Of a stretch of 64,000 nt of DNA, positions 47,830-56,408 are shown piece by piece. This DNA comes from Pseudomonas sp. B21-023. GTDB lineage: Bacteria; Pseudomonadota; Gammaproteobacteria; Pseudomonadales; Pseudomonadaceae. Position 1 is the stretch's first letter. Each line of letters starts with the position of its first letter. The translations under genes were made by a program, and so were the position numbers. The stretch lies in contig NZ_CP087190.1 in the NCBI RefSeq assembly GCF_024749165.1, forward strand, positions 124,001 through 188,000. The letters run 5' to 3'. The notes under the pieces were generated by a model. That model made no database searches and had not been told where the DNA came from. It was given only the letters and a program-made list of their open reading frames with translations.

Positions 47830-48468
47830 ATGAAAGATCCCTACGCACCAGGATTCTGGTGCACCGTGACGATCCTGGGCACCCTGACCGCCGGCTACTT
47901 CTACGGTATACGGCACACCCACCAGATGAACCAGGCCGTGCAGTTTCTCTATGCCGCCGCCGCCGTTACCGCGGCGGTGGCGCTCTGCGGCCTGGCCTGG
48001 ATCGCCTGGCAGCATTTGCACCTGAACAAGCGTGAGGTGGCCCAGGGGCGAACGTTGCTGACCATCTGGAACACCAAGGTCGCCCTGCGCCGGGTCGAGA
48101 CGGTGTTCGACCGCTACTTCTGGGGCAGCTACTGGCACTCCGGGCGCACCTTCGAGGAGGTGATGGGCGAGCTCAAGGGCACACCGCTGGAGCAGAGCCT
48201 CGACGCCCTCAAGCGCCAGTGCCGGGAACTCGACCGCGAGGTGCACGACCACCACCATCACTGGCTGGCCAATGCCCGCGACTTGTCCAGCGTGGCCACG
48301 GCGATGGCCCGCGAGCGCTATCAGCTGGACCTGTGCGATGCCCCGGTGCGCGAGGGCGGCAATACCGCCGTGCTCAATCGCGATCTGGAAGTGCTGGTGT
48401 ACACCTGGTCGGCGCGCCTGCGCAGCTTCGACCATCAACTGGACGAGCTGGAGCGCGCTTACCACTGA
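47830..48468 (+). CDS. Unknown two-helix membrane protein
   Basis: 212 residues. Two hydrophobic helices near the N-terminus (WCTVTILGTLTAGYFYG and QFLYAAAAVTAAVALCGLAWIAW) are followed by a long cytoplasmic helical region with a His cluster (REVHDHHHHWL). I do not recognise the family. The ATG at 47830 follows GAGGGGATGG. Neighbours (DUF2789 and a convergent CBS protein 6 bp away) give no functional clue. Confidence 0.6.
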   Translation: MKDPYAPGFWCTVTILGTLTAGYFYGIRHTHQMNQAVQFLYAAAAVTAAVALCGLAWIAWQHLHLNKREVAQGRTLLTIWNTKVALRRVETVFDRYFWGSYWHSGRTFEEVMGELKGTPLEQSLDALKRQCRELDREVHDHHHHWLANARDLSSVATAMARERYQLDLCDAPVREGGNTAVLNRDLEVLVYTWSARLRSFDHQLDELERAYH

Positions 48469-48474
48469 GCGGGA

Positions 48475-48912
48475 TCATTCGCCGCGGATGTATTGCTCAA
48501 GCTGCAGGATCAGGTTGGCCTGCTCGGCAATGGTTTCCTTCACCAGGTCGCCGATCGACAGCAACCCCAGCAGTTTGCCGTTGTCTACTACCGGCAGGTG
48601 GCGCAGGTGGCGGTTGGTCATCAGGTTCATGCAGTACTCGAGGTTCTGCTTGGGCTCCACGGTGACCACCGGCGAACTCATGATTTCCCGTACCGGCGTG
48701 GCAGCCGACGAGCGTCCCTTGAGTACCAGTTTGCGGGCATAGTCGCGCTCGCTGACGATGCCTACGACCTGATCGTTTTCCATCACCGGCAATGCACCGA
48801 CGTTCTTCTCCGCCAGCAGCTTCAAGGCATCCAGCACCGAGTCATCAGGGCCTATGGTGTAGACGGTTTGATGCTGGGACTTGGCTTTGAGGATTTGTTC
48901 GACGTTCTTCAT
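48475..48912 (-). CDS. Tandem CBS-domain protein
   Basis: 145 residues consisting of two CBS domains (about 10-65 and 75-130). Typical segments are VLDALKLLAEKNVGALPVMENDQVVGIVSERDY and REIMSSPVVTVEPKQNLEYCMNLM in outline. CBS pairs bind adenine nucleotides such as AMP, ATP or SAM. It acts as a stand-alone energy or ligand sensor; the partner is unknown. The ATG at 48912 excludes an unlikely Cys/Arg-rich extension. The 323-bp gap to the next gene holds its promoter and a REP pair. Confidence 0.92.
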   Translation of the reverse strand: MKNVEQILKAKSQHQTVYTIGPDDSVLDALKLLAEKNVGALPVMENDQVVGIVSERDYARKLVLKGRSSAATPVREIMSSPVVTVEPKQNLEYCMNLMTNRHLRHLPVVDNGKLLGLLSIGDLVKETIAEQANLILQLEQYIRGE

Positions 48913-49049
48913 ACGGGCCTCGGTGGGTGAAAAAGCGCTGTGTCGGAGTAAATAAAGCATCCGGCACGGCGCTCTGCACGGCAATGCAGGAAACGGCATC
49001 GAGGTAATTGAAAAACGTCATCGGTCAATCGGGGCTGCTGCGCCGCCCA

Positions 49050-49131
49050 ATCGCCGGCAAGCCGGCTCCCACATCGATCGCGCCATCTTCAAGGTCAGCG
49101 CTGTACCTGTGGGAGCCGGCTTGCCGGCGAT
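49050..49131. repeat. REP inverted pair
   Basis: ATCGCCGGCAAGCCGGCTC (49050 onward) and its reverse complement ending at 49131 form the commonest putida REP pair, with a 36-bp loop. It lies between the CBS gene promoter region and the 3' end of the M20 peptidase gene. Confidence 0.88.
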
Positions 49132-49204
49132 GAGGCCAGTGCAAGCAACACAAGACTGTTGCTTGCAGCGGCAGTTCTCCAGGGGCTGAGGGCGCTAGCC
49201 AGTG

Positions 49205-49227
49205 AAAGGGCCGCAAAGCGGCCCTTT
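49205..49227 (-). terminator. Hairpin terminator after the M20 peptidase gene
   Basis: AAAGGGCCGC and GCGGCCCTTT form a 10-bp stem with an AAA loop, 9 bp past the stop of the peptidase gene. Flanking A and T runs give partial intrinsic-terminator character in both directions. Confidence 0.75.
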
Positions 49228-49235
49228 GAGAAGGC

Positions 49236-50966
49236 TCAGAGCTTCGGCATCTGCCCGATCCGCGCCACCATCTCGCTGACGATCTGCAGGTCGAGCATGA
49301 ACTGCTCCACGGTCTTGAACTCGTTGTCGTTGTGCCCGGTGTACTTCACATCCGGCATGGCCAGGCCGAACTGCACGCCGTTGGGCAGGTCGTGCACCGA
49401 GGTGGCGCCAGCGGAGGTGCCGTACTCGTGCTTCATGCCAAGGTTCTCGCTGGCCACGGCCAGCAGGGCCTTGACCCACTCGCCTTCGGGGTTGCGGTAC
49501 ATCGGCTCGTCCATGGTGTAGTCGAAGGCCACCTTGGTCTGGCTCTTGGCAACCCAGCTGTCGAGCTTGCCGGAGATCTCACCCTTGAGGGTGTCGAGCG
49601 ACTTGCCTTTGGGAATGCGCAGGTTCACCGCCAGCTTCAGCGCCTTGTCATCCAGGCCGACGAAGGTCAGCGAGGTGGTCAGCGGGCCCATGAAGTTGTC
49701 CTTGAAGCCCACGCCAAGCTTGTTGCCCAGGTAGTCCAGGCCCCAGTTGTCGGCGGCGTAGCGGGCGGCGTCGGTGATGTGGTTGTGCTTGAGCGGCACC
49801 TCCTTGCCCAGGCCATTGAGGAAGTCGAGCATGCGCGCCACCGGGTTGACCCCGGACTCGGGCTCGGAGGAGTGCGCCGACACGCCGGTCACGGTCAGCA
49901 GCACCTGCTTGCCGTCGACCTTGGCGTCGATGCTGAAGTCACCACCATGGCGCTTGACGTAGGCCGCGCCGGCTTTTTCCAGGGCCTTGGCCAGCTCGGC
50001 CGGCTTGTCGCCGGTCAATGTCGCCACCGAGCTGCCGGGGATCTGGTTGGTGGCCAGGCCGCCGGTGAGGTTGATCACCTCGGCGCCTTTGCCATCACCG
50101 GCACGCTTGGCGAAGGTGGCCATGACGGTGCCATAGCCCTTCTCGGCGATCACGACCGGGTAGCCGCCGTCCAGCGCGAGGTTGTAGTCGGGGGTGGCGT
50201 TGCGTTCGAAGTAGTAGGGAATGGCGTCACCGGTGGTTTCCTCGGTGGTGTCCACCAGCAGCTTGAACTGGCGCGCCAGTGGCAGCTTTTCGTCCTTGGC
50301 TACTTTCAGCGCGTAGAGCGCCACGACGATGCCGTTCTTGTCGTCCTCGGTGCCGCGGCCATACATGCGGTCGCCCACCAGGGTGACCTTGAACGGGTCG
50401 AGCTTGGTGCCGTCCTTGAGCTTCCAGTTTTCCGGTGTGACAGGCACCACGTCGGCATGGGCGTGGATGCCGATGACTTCCTTGCCCTCGCCGAGGGTTA
50501 TCTCGTAGACGCGGTTGTCGATATTGCGGAACTGCAGGCCGAAGCCCTCGGCCAGGGCCTTGATCTTGTCGGCGATCTTGAGGAAATCCGGGTTTTCGTG
50601 CTGCGGCACACCCTCTTTGCGAACGGTCGGGATCTCCACCAGCTCGCGCAGGGTCTCCTTGGCGGCCTTGCCGTACTTGATGCGGGTGTACAGGCCCAGC
50701 AGGCGGTTGATCTCGTCCTGCTGCTCGGCAGCCAGGGGCTTGCCGGCCAGGTACAGCTTGAGGGTGTCGTCCAGCTTGTCGGCCTTGGCCAGGTCGCTGC
50801 CGGCCAGCTTGCCGAGGAACTGCTTGAAGTCGGCCGGGTCGCTGCCGTCGTAGGCCTTGATGATGGCGGCGGACTGCTGCTGGGAGAGGTTGGCCTGGGC
50901 CGGGATCGAGAACATGGCCACGCTGGCCAGCAGGAGCGATGCGGCGGATAGCTTGGTAAATGGCAT
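49236..50966 (-). CDS. Exported M20-family dipeptidase
   Basis: 576 residues: signal peptide (KLSAASLLLASVAMFSIPAQA), then an M20/PepV-like metallopeptidase. Zinc ligands fall in IHAHADVVPV, YGRGTEDDKNG and TTEETTGD, with a late His in YTGHNDNEF; a lid/dimerisation domain lies between. It should cleave dipeptides or N-acyl amino acids in the periplasm. I prefer the ATG at 50966 (AGGA 12 nt upstream) over one at 50978 that directly abuts that motif. Confidence 0.9.
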   Translation of the reverse strand: MPFTKLSAASLLLASVAMFSIPAQANLSQQQSAAIIKAYDGSDPADFKQFLGKLAGSDLAKADKLDDTLKLYLAGKPLAAEQQDEINRLLGLYTRIKYGKAAKETLRELVEIPTVRKEGVPQHENPDFLKIADKIKALAEGFGLQFRNIDNRVYEITLGEGKEVIGIHAHADVVPVTPENWKLKDGTKLDPFKVTLVGDRMYGRGTEDDKNGIVVALYALKVAKDEKLPLARQFKLLVDTTEETTGDAIPYYFERNATPDYNLALDGGYPVVIAEKGYGTVMATFAKRAGDGKGAEVINLTGGLATNQIPGSSVATLTGDKPAELAKALEKAGAAYVKRHGGDFSIDAKVDGKQVLLTVTGVSAHSSEPESGVNPVARMLDFLNGLGKEVPLKHNHITDAARYAADNWGLDYLGNKLGVGFKDNFMGPLTTSLTFVGLDDKALKLAVNLRIPKGKSLDTLKGEISGKLDSWVAKSQTKVAFDYTMDEPMYRNPEGEWVKALLAVASENLGMKHEYGTSAGATSVHDLPNGVQFGLAMPDVKYTGHNDNEFKTVEQFMLDLQIVSEMVARIGQMPKL

Positions 50967-51127
50967 GGGTGTGCGCATTCCTTTGCAAGGGGTGGAGGGT
51001 GACCGTTTACGCAAACGGAAGATGCCCACGCTATCACCAATGACTACTGGCGCGGGAGAGGTGGCAATGTGCATTTCTGCACAAACGTGCAAGCTTTCAT
51101 CTACGGCGCGGCCTGCAGCTTTATTAC

Positions 51128-51146
51128 AAAAATGCGTATCATTAGC
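51128..51146. promoter_or_regulatory. Candidate Fur box inside an 8-bp inverted repeat
   Basis: The 19-mer from 51128 ending ATCATTAGC matches the Fur consensus at 13 of 19 positions. It lies within TTATTACA (51121-51128) ... TGTAATAA (51153-51160), a perfect 8-bp inverted repeat. The element is about 40-65 bp upstream of the DUF3857 gene, where a repressor could act on its promoter. AT-rich composition stands out from the surroundings. Confidence 0.45.
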
Positions 51147-51185
51147 GTTTTATGTAATAACCCGTTTTACGAGAGAAGGATCCTC

Positions 51186-53036
51186 ATGTTCACGTCTTAC
51201 CTTGCACCCCTGGCCGGGGTGCTGGCCTTCACCCTTGCCTGCATCACGCCCGCCCAGGCCCGGGACGATGGCACCGACCACTCTGTCACCCTGGAAAAGG
51301 TCGTGCAGACCTTCACCGTGCAGGCCGACGGCAGCTTCCAGGTGGCGGTCGAGTCGATCTCGCGCATCAACGAAGAGCGGGCCATCCAGGCCAAGGCCCA
51401 GCAGCCGTTGAGCTACAACCGCTCGTACGAAACCCTGGAGGTCGACGAAGCCTTCACCCAGAAGCCCGATGGGCGCAAGGTGATGGTCGATGCCTCGCAG
51501 ATCAAGGAGCAGCAGGAGCAGGCGTCCACCTACGCGCCGATGTTCCAGGACTCCCGGGTCAAGGTGGTGATCTTCCCGGAAGTGGCCGTCGGCGATCGCC
51601 TGGTGCTGCGTTACAAGCGCCATCGCAACACTGCGCTGTTCCCCGGCCACTTCGAGGACCTCACCGGCCCGGATTTCCACCCCGTGGAGCAGTTCTCGCT
51701 GATCTACGACCTGCCGGCGGATCTGCCGCTGTACGCTGATGCCCGTGGCTTCAAGGCGTCCTCGCCCAAGGCCGGCAAGGGCCGCAAGGTCTACCGCTGG
51801 GACTTCGTGCCCGCCGACAGGGCCAGGATCGAGGCGAGTGCCGTGTCCTACCTGGACTATGGCCAGTACCTCGCGGTGTCGACCTTCAAGGATTACGCTG
51901 GGCTTGCCGCCAGCTACCAGGCGCGCGCCGGCGTGGAAGTGACGCCGGCCATCGCCGCACTGGCCGAGCAGTTGACGGCGAACCTGCCCGATGCCCGGGC
52001 CAAGGCGCTCAAACTCAGCGACTGGGTACGTGAGAACATCCGCTACGTAGCGGTCTATGTCGGTGCCGGCGGGGTGGTTCCGCATTCGGCGCAGAGCGTG
52101 CTGGACAACCGCTATGGCGACTGCAAGGACCATGTCGCCCTGCTCGAGGCGTTGCTCAAGGCCGCGGCCATCGAAAGCTCGCCTGCCCTGATCAACCTCG
52201 GCAATGCCTATCACCTGCCCAAGGTGCCGACCCTGGGCGTGCTCAACCATGTGTTGACCTACGTACCGAGCCTGGATCTGTACCTGGACTCGACCGACCC
52301 GTCGGTGGCCGCCGGCTACCTGCCGCTGATGGACCTGGACAAGACGACGCTGCTGACCGCCTCGGGCGAATTCGGCAAGACCCCGGCCTCCCAGTTCGGT
52401 AAGCAGGTCGGTGAGATGCTGTTCAAGGTCAAGGGCACGGGCGCCGCGGACTTCACCGGCGCTTCGACGATCGAGGGTTGGGCCAGCGAGGTCAACCGCT
52501 ATGGCGCCAAGTCGATGAAACCGGCAGATCTCGACCGTATGGTCGAGCAGGTGCTCAATGCCTACGGGCAGCGAGGTAGCGGCAAGATCCTGATCCAGCC
52601 ATCGGTGGCGCCGGAGCACTTCCACAGCCAGGTCCAGGGCCATACCGAGAACCTGGTGAACCTGCCAGGGCCAGTGGGGCTTCCAGCACTGAGCAGCCTG
52701 GTCGGTGGCATCTCGCAGATGGTCTATGGTTTTGCCGCTGAAAACGAACGCACCCAGGGCTTCGTCTGCATTTCCAACGAAACGGTGGAGAAGTCGCGCT
52801 TCGAGTTCCCTGCCGAAGTAACCGTCCTGGCGACGCCCAAGGCCGTTGCCGTGAAGGAAGGAAGCTTCGACTACAGTGCCCGTTACACGCGCGATGGCAA
52901 TGCCGTGGTGGTCGAGCGGCGCATGCAGTTCAAGCATCCGAAGGCGGTGTGCACGCCTGAAGAGTTCAAGGCGATGAAGCCAGTCATTGAAACCATGGTC
53001 AGGGACCTGCAAGGCCAGATCATCGTGCAGGGCTGA
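51186..53036 (+). CDS. Exported DUF3857 / transglutaminase-like protein
   Basis: 616 residues: signal peptide ending TPAQA, an N-terminal DUF3857 beta domain ([32 protein letters not shown]) and a transglutaminase-like domain. In the latter the Cys-His-Asp triad is visible in [27 protein letters not shown] and YLDSTDP. It is a predicted periplasmic thiol hydrolase or protease of unknown substrate. The ATG at 51186 follows AGAAGGA. A Fur-like box upstream suggests iron control. A strong terminator follows. Confidence 0.88.
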   Translation: MFTSYLAPLAGVLAFTLACITPAQARDDGTDHSVTLEKVVQTFTVQADGSFQVAVESISRINEERAIQAKAQQPLSYNRSYETLEVDEAFTQKPDGRKVMVDASQIKEQQEQASTYAPMFQDSRVKVVIFPEVAVGDRLVLRYKRHRNTALFPGHFEDLTGPDFHPVEQFSLIYDLPADLPLYADARGFKASSPKAGKGRKVYRWDFVPADRARIEASAVSYLDYGQYLAVSTFKDYAGLAASYQARAGVEVTPAIAALAEQLTANLPDARAKALKLSDWVRENIRYVAVYVGAGGVVPHSAQSVLDNRYGDCKDHVALLEALLKAAAIESSPALINLGNAYHLPKVPTLGVLNHVLTYVPSLDLYLDSTDPSVAAGYLPLMDLDKTTLLTASGEFGKTPASQFGKQVGEMLFKVKGTGAADFTGASTIEGWASEVNRYGAKSMKPADLDRMVEQVLNAYGQRGSGKILIQPSVAPEHFHSQVQGHTENLVNLPGPVGLPALSSLVGGISQMVYGFAAENERTQGFVCISNETVEKSRFEFPAEVTVLATPKAVAVKEGSFDYSARYTRDGNAVVVERRMQFKHPKAVCTPEEFKAMKPVIETMVRDLQGQIIVQG

Positions 53037-53049
53037 GGGCCGGAAACGC

Positions 53050-53084
53050 AAAAGCCCCGCCAGAGCGATCTGAGCGGGGCTTTT
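53050..53084. terminator. Bidirectional terminator between DUF3857 gene and tRNA-Arg
   Basis: AAAAGCCCCGC and GCGGGGCTTTT pair perfectly around a 13-nt loop, followed by further Ts. It can end transcription of the DUF3857 gene rightward and of the tRNA leftward. Confidence 0.92.
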
Positions 53085-53129
53085 GTTTGCCGCCATCGGT
53101 GAAAACACACGGGTGGCAGCGCGAAGTCA

Positions 53130-53206
53130 TGGCGCACTCGGCGGGATTCGAACCCACGACCCCTGCCTTCGGAGGGCAGTACTCTATCCAGCTGAGCTAC
53201 GAGTGC
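53130..53206 (-). tRNA. tRNA-Arg (anticodon CCG)
   Basis: A 77-nt cloverleaf on the minus strand. The acceptor stem pairs GCACTCG with CGAGTGC, with G73 and an encoded CCA. The D-arm contains AGCTCAGCTGGATAGAG, the anticodon loop is CTCCGAA (anticodon CCG, codon CGG), and the T-loop is GGTTCGAATCC. tRNA 3' ends are common integration sites, but no integrase or duplicated end is visible in this window. Confidence 0.97.
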
Positions 53207-53384
53207 AACGGGGCGCATGATACCCATCTGCGTTGGTGGCGTCCATCGCCTTGATATAGGAGTGTTTTTCCCTGGCTGTGCGATCGCGCGCCCGTTGCAG
53301 CGGGCTTGCCCTGCGATGCGCTCTAACCATATTCGATATCGGTATTTTCCAGGCCGGGCTTATACCCGCTATCTTCTGGTCACA

Positions 53385-53400
53385 ACTTGTTATAACAAGT
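53385..53400. promoter_or_regulatory. Palindromic operator of the GntR regulator
   Basis: ACTTGTTATAACAAGT is a perfect 16-bp palindrome ending 18 bp before the GntR-type start codon. HutC-type GntR proteins bind short inverted repeats of the GT-N-TA-N-AC style near their own promoters, so autoregulation of the whole operon is likely. Confidence 0.7.
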
Positions 53401-53418
53401 CAGCCAGCAGAGAAGACC

Positions 53419-54168
53419 ATGGCCGAATTGCTCCCGCTTTCTCCCGTACCGCTCTACACCCAGCTCAAGGAACTGCTGCGCGAGCGCATCCTCGACGGCA
53501 GCTACCCACCGCACAGCCGCATGCCCTCGGAAAACGAGCTGGGCAAGGCTTTCGACGTCAGCCGCATCACCGTGCGTCAGGCCCTGGGCGACCTGCAGAA
53601 GGAAGGGCTGATCTTCAAGATCCATGGCAAGGGCACCTTTGTCGCCAAGCCCAAGGCGTTCCAGAACGTCAGCACCCTGCAGGGCCTGGCCGAGTCGATG
53701 ACGCAGATGGGCTACGAAGTGCTCAACCGCCTGCGCAGTTTCCGCCATGTGCCGGCCAGTGCATTGGTCGCGCAGCGGCTGCAGGTCGAGGAGGGCAGCC
53801 TGGTTACCGAAATCCGCCGCGTGCGCCTGATCAACCGTGAGCCGGTGTCGCTGGAAATCACCTGGCTGCCCCAGGCGGTCGGCGAGAAGCTGGAGAAGGC
53901 CGACCTGGTCACCCGCGACATCTTCCTGTTGCTGGAAAACGACTGCGGCATCGCCCTTGGCCATGCCGACCTGGCAATCGATGCGGTGCTCGCCGACAGC
54001 GACCTGACCCAGGCCCTGGAGGTGGAAGAGGGCGCGCCGATCATGCGTATCGAGCGCCTCACCCACACCGCCGACGGCGCTCCGCTGGACTTCGAACACC
54101 TTTATTACCGTGGCGACGCGTTCCAGTACCGCCTGCGCATCGACCGCCAGAAGGGAGGCAAGGCATGA
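53419..54168 (+). CDS. GntR/HutC-family transcriptional regulator
   Basis: 249 residues. Winged HTH at 1-75 (PLYTQLKELLRERILDGSY, MPSENELGKAFDVSRITVRQAL) and a UTRA effector domain at about 95-240 (ALVAQRLQVEEGSLVTEIRRVR, EHLYYRGDAFQYRL). UTRA domains bind small metabolites such as sugars, histidine derivatives or phosphonates. The gene overlaps the flavoprotein gene by 4 nt, so it is the first gene of the operon and its effector is probably the imported compound or a derivative of it. Confidence 0.93.
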   Translation: MAELLPLSPVPLYTQLKELLRERILDGSYPPHSRMPSENELGKAFDVSRITVRQALGDLQKEGLIFKIHGKGTFVAKPKAFQNVSTLQGLAESMTQMGYEVLNRLRSFRHVPASALVAQRLQVEEGSLVTEIRRVRLINREPVSLEITWLPQAVGEKLEKADLVTRDIFLLLENDCGIALGHADLAIDAVLADSDLTQALEVEEGAPIMRIERLTHTADGAPLDFEHLYYRGDAFQYRLRIDRQKGGKA

Positions 54169-55889
54169 GCATCCAGACCCAGGATTACGACATCGTCGTC
54201 ATCGGTGGCGGCACCGCCGGGCCCATGGCCGCAATCAAGGCCAAGGAGCAGGACAAGACCCTGCGCGTGCTGTTGCTGGACAAGGCCAACGTCAAGCGCA
54301 GCGGCGCCATCAGCATGGGCATGGACGGCCTGAACAACGCCATCATCCCCGGGCATGCCACGCCCGAGCAGTACACCAAGGAAATCACCGTCGCCAACGA
54401 CGGCATCGTCAACCAGGCCGCGGTGCATGCCTACGCCACCAAGAGTTTCGAGACCATCGAGCAGCTCGACCGCTGGGGCGTGAAGTTCGAGAAGGACGAA
54501 ACTGGCGACTACGCGGTGAAGAAGGTCCACCACATGGGCGCTTATGTGCTGCCCATGCCCGAGGGCCACGACATCAAGAAGGTGCTGTACCGCCAGCTCA
54601 AGCGCGCCCGGGTGGAGATCAGCAACCGCATGGTCTGCACCCGCGTGCTGCTCGATGGCGAAGGCGCCGCCGCCGGTGTACTGGGCTTTGACTGCCGCTC
54701 GGGCGAGTTCCGGGTGATCCGCGCCAAGGCGGTTGTCCTTGCCTGCGGCGCCGCCGGGCGCCTGGGCCTGCCCTCGTCGGGCTACCTGATGGGTACCTAC
54801 GAAAACCCCACCAATGCCGGCGACGGCTACGCCATGGCCTACCATGCCGGGGCGGAGCTGGCCAACCTGGAATGCTTCCAGATCAACCCGCTGATCAAGG
54901 ACTACAACGGCCCGGCTTGCGCCTACGTCACCGGCCCCCTGGGCGGCTACACCGCCAACAGCAAGGGCGAGCGCTTCATCGAGTGCGACTACTGGAGCGG
55001 GCAGATGATGTGGGAGTTCCACCAGGAACTCGAAGGCGGCAACGGCCCGGTGTTCCTCAAGCTCGACCACCTGGCCGAGGAAACCATCCAGAACATCGAG
55101 GAAATCCTGCACAGCAACGAGCGCCCCAGCCGTGGCCAGTTCCACGCCGGGCGTGGCACCGACTACCGCCAGCACATGGTCGAGATGCATATCTCCGAGA
55201 TCGGCTTCTGCTCCGGGCATTCGGCTTCGGGGGTGTGGGTCAACGAAAAGGCCGAGACCAGCGTCAAGGGCCTGTACGCCGCCGGCGACATGGCCGCGGT
55301 ACCGCACAACTACATGCTCGGCGCGTTCACCTATGGCTGGTTCGCCGGGGTGAATGCCGCGCAGTATGTGGCCGGGCGTGAGTACGCCGAGGTCGACACG
55401 CAGCAGGTCGAACGCGAACAGGCGCGGGTGTTCGCGCCCTTGCAGCGTGAGCACGGCCTGCCGCCGGCCCAGGTCGAGTACAAGCTACGCCGCATGGTCA
55501 ACGACTACCTGCAGCCGCCCAAGGTGACCAAGAAGATGGAAATCGGCCTGGCGCGCTTCGCCGAAATCGAACGCGATCTTGAGCAGATGAAGGCCAACAA
55601 CCCCCATGAGCTGATGCGTGCCATGGAAGTTGCGGTCATCCGCGACTGCGCCGAGATGGCCGCGCGCGCTTCGTTGTTCCGCAAGGAGAGCCGCTGGGGG
55701 CTGTACCACCACCGGGTTGATTTCCCCGAGCGCAATGATGGCGAGTGGTTCGTGCATTGCCATCTGAAGAAGGGCGAGGACGGTGGGATGACCAGCTTCA
55801 AGAAAGCGGTGGAGCCGTACCTGATCCCGCTGGATGCCGAGGAACAGACCGCGTACGACCGGCTGCGGGTGAAGGCTGACGCGGCGTGA
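54165..55889 (+). CDS. AprA-like FAD flavoprotein (fumarate reductase/SDH flavoprotein fold)
   Basis: 574 residues. The FAD dinucleotide fold is IVVIGGGTAGPMAA (about 9-23); other FAD or fold segments are RSGAISMGMDGLNNAI, KAVVLACGAAGRLGL and GLYAAGDMAAVPHNYMLGAF. The pattern is closest to the alpha subunit of adenylylsulfate reductase (AprA) rather than fumarate reductase, and the next gene encodes an AprB-like ferredoxin. True AprA is about 650 residues, so this is a shorter relative. It probably reduces an imported sulfur or related oxyanion compound, but the substrate is unknown. Nothing in its composition suggests recent transfer. Confidence 0.85.
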   Translation: MSIQTQDYDIVVIGGGTAGPMAAIKAKEQDKTLRVLLLDKANVKRSGAISMGMDGLNNAIIPGHATPEQYTKEITVANDGIVNQAAVHAYATKSFETIEQLDRWGVKFEKDETGDYAVKKVHHMGAYVLPMPEGHDIKKVLYRQLKRARVEISNRMVCTRVLLDGEGAAAGVLGFDCRSGEFRVIRAKAVVLACGAAGRLGLPSSGYLMGTYENPTNAGDGYAMAYHAGAELANLECFQINPLIKDYNGPACAYVTGPLGGYTANSKGERFIECDYWSGQMMWEFHQELEGGNGPVFLKLDHLAEETIQNIEEILHSNERPSRGQFHAGRGTDYRQHMVEMHISEIGFCSGHSASGVWVNEKAETSVKGLYAAGDMAAVPHNYMLGAFTYGWFAGVNAAQYVAGREYAEVDTQQVEREQARVFAPLQREHGLPPAQVEYKLRRMVNDYLQPPKVTKKMEIGLARFAEIERDLEQMKANNPHELMRAMEVAVIRDCAEMAARASLFRKESRWGLYHHRVDFPERNDGEWFVHCHLKKGEDGGMTSFKKAVEPYLIPLDAEEQTAYDRLRVKADAA

Positions 55890-55904
55890 ATGGGGCCGCT
55901 GTGC

Positions 55905-55982
55905 GGCCCTTTCGCCGGCAAGCCGGCTCCCACAGGGTGGGCATAGCGCTTTTGTGGGAGCTGGCTTGCCAGCGATAGGGCC
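55905..55982. repeat. REP inverted pair inside the operon
   Basis: GGCCCTTTCGCCGGCAAGCC and CTGGCTTGCCAGCGATAGGG face each other between the flavoprotein and ferredoxin genes. Placed within an apparent operon, it may set different mRNA levels or stability for the first two genes and the rest. Confidence 0.85.
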
Positions 55983-56038
55983 AGCAGCCCCGGCGATGAA
56001 CCATAAAGAGGGCCAAAGGCCCCAAGGACCCCGTGAAC

Positions 56039-56284
56039 ATGGCCTACCAACCCCAGGAAATCTTCTTTCGCAGCAGCGCCCCGGTGACTATCGATGAAGA
56101 CAAATGCATCGCCGAAAAAGGCTGCACGGTCTGCGTCGAGGTGTGTCCCATGGACCTGTTGGCCATCAACCCGGCCACGCAGAAGGCCTACATGGCCTTC
56201 GACGAATGCTGGTACTGCATGCCCTGCGAGAAGGACTGCCCCACCGGCGCGGTGAAGGTCGATATCCCGTACCTGCTGCGCTGA
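56039..56284 (+). CDS. AprB-like 2[4Fe-4S] ferredoxin
   Basis: 81 residues with eight cluster cysteines in two groups: C-x5-C-x2-C-x3-CP (DKCIAEKGCTVCVEVCP) and C-x2-C-x2-C-x3-CP (ECWYCMPCEKDCPTGA). The widened first spacing is that of AprB, the electron-transfer subunit of APS reductase, but the C-terminal tail that wraps AprA is missing. It should pass electrons to the flavoprotein encoded upstream. The ATG at 56039 is preceded by AAGGA; a GTG two codons earlier is possible. Confidence 0.88.
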   Translation: MAYQPQEIFFRSSAPVTIDEDKCIAEKGCTVCVEVCPMDLLAINPATQKAYMAFDECWYCMPCEKDCPTGAVKVDIPYLLR

Positions 56285-56408
56285 ACCCGAACCCCCGCCA
56301 TCCGGCCGAACCACCGGACGCCCACCTGCAATGCCCCTCGTTTCCCACCACCCCAGCCCGGTGGCGGAGACGACTCCAATACTCAAAACGATTCGAGGGG
56401 AAACACCC

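Noticed and set aside
51150..53108. 652-codon frame opposite the DUF3857 gene
   Set aside because: Antisense to a protein with signal peptide and an intact Cys-His-Asp triad; composition is typical of a shadow frame.
53130..53206. tRNA-Arg as an integration site of a genomic island
   Set aside because: No integrase, no duplicated tRNA end and no change in base composition on either side within the window.
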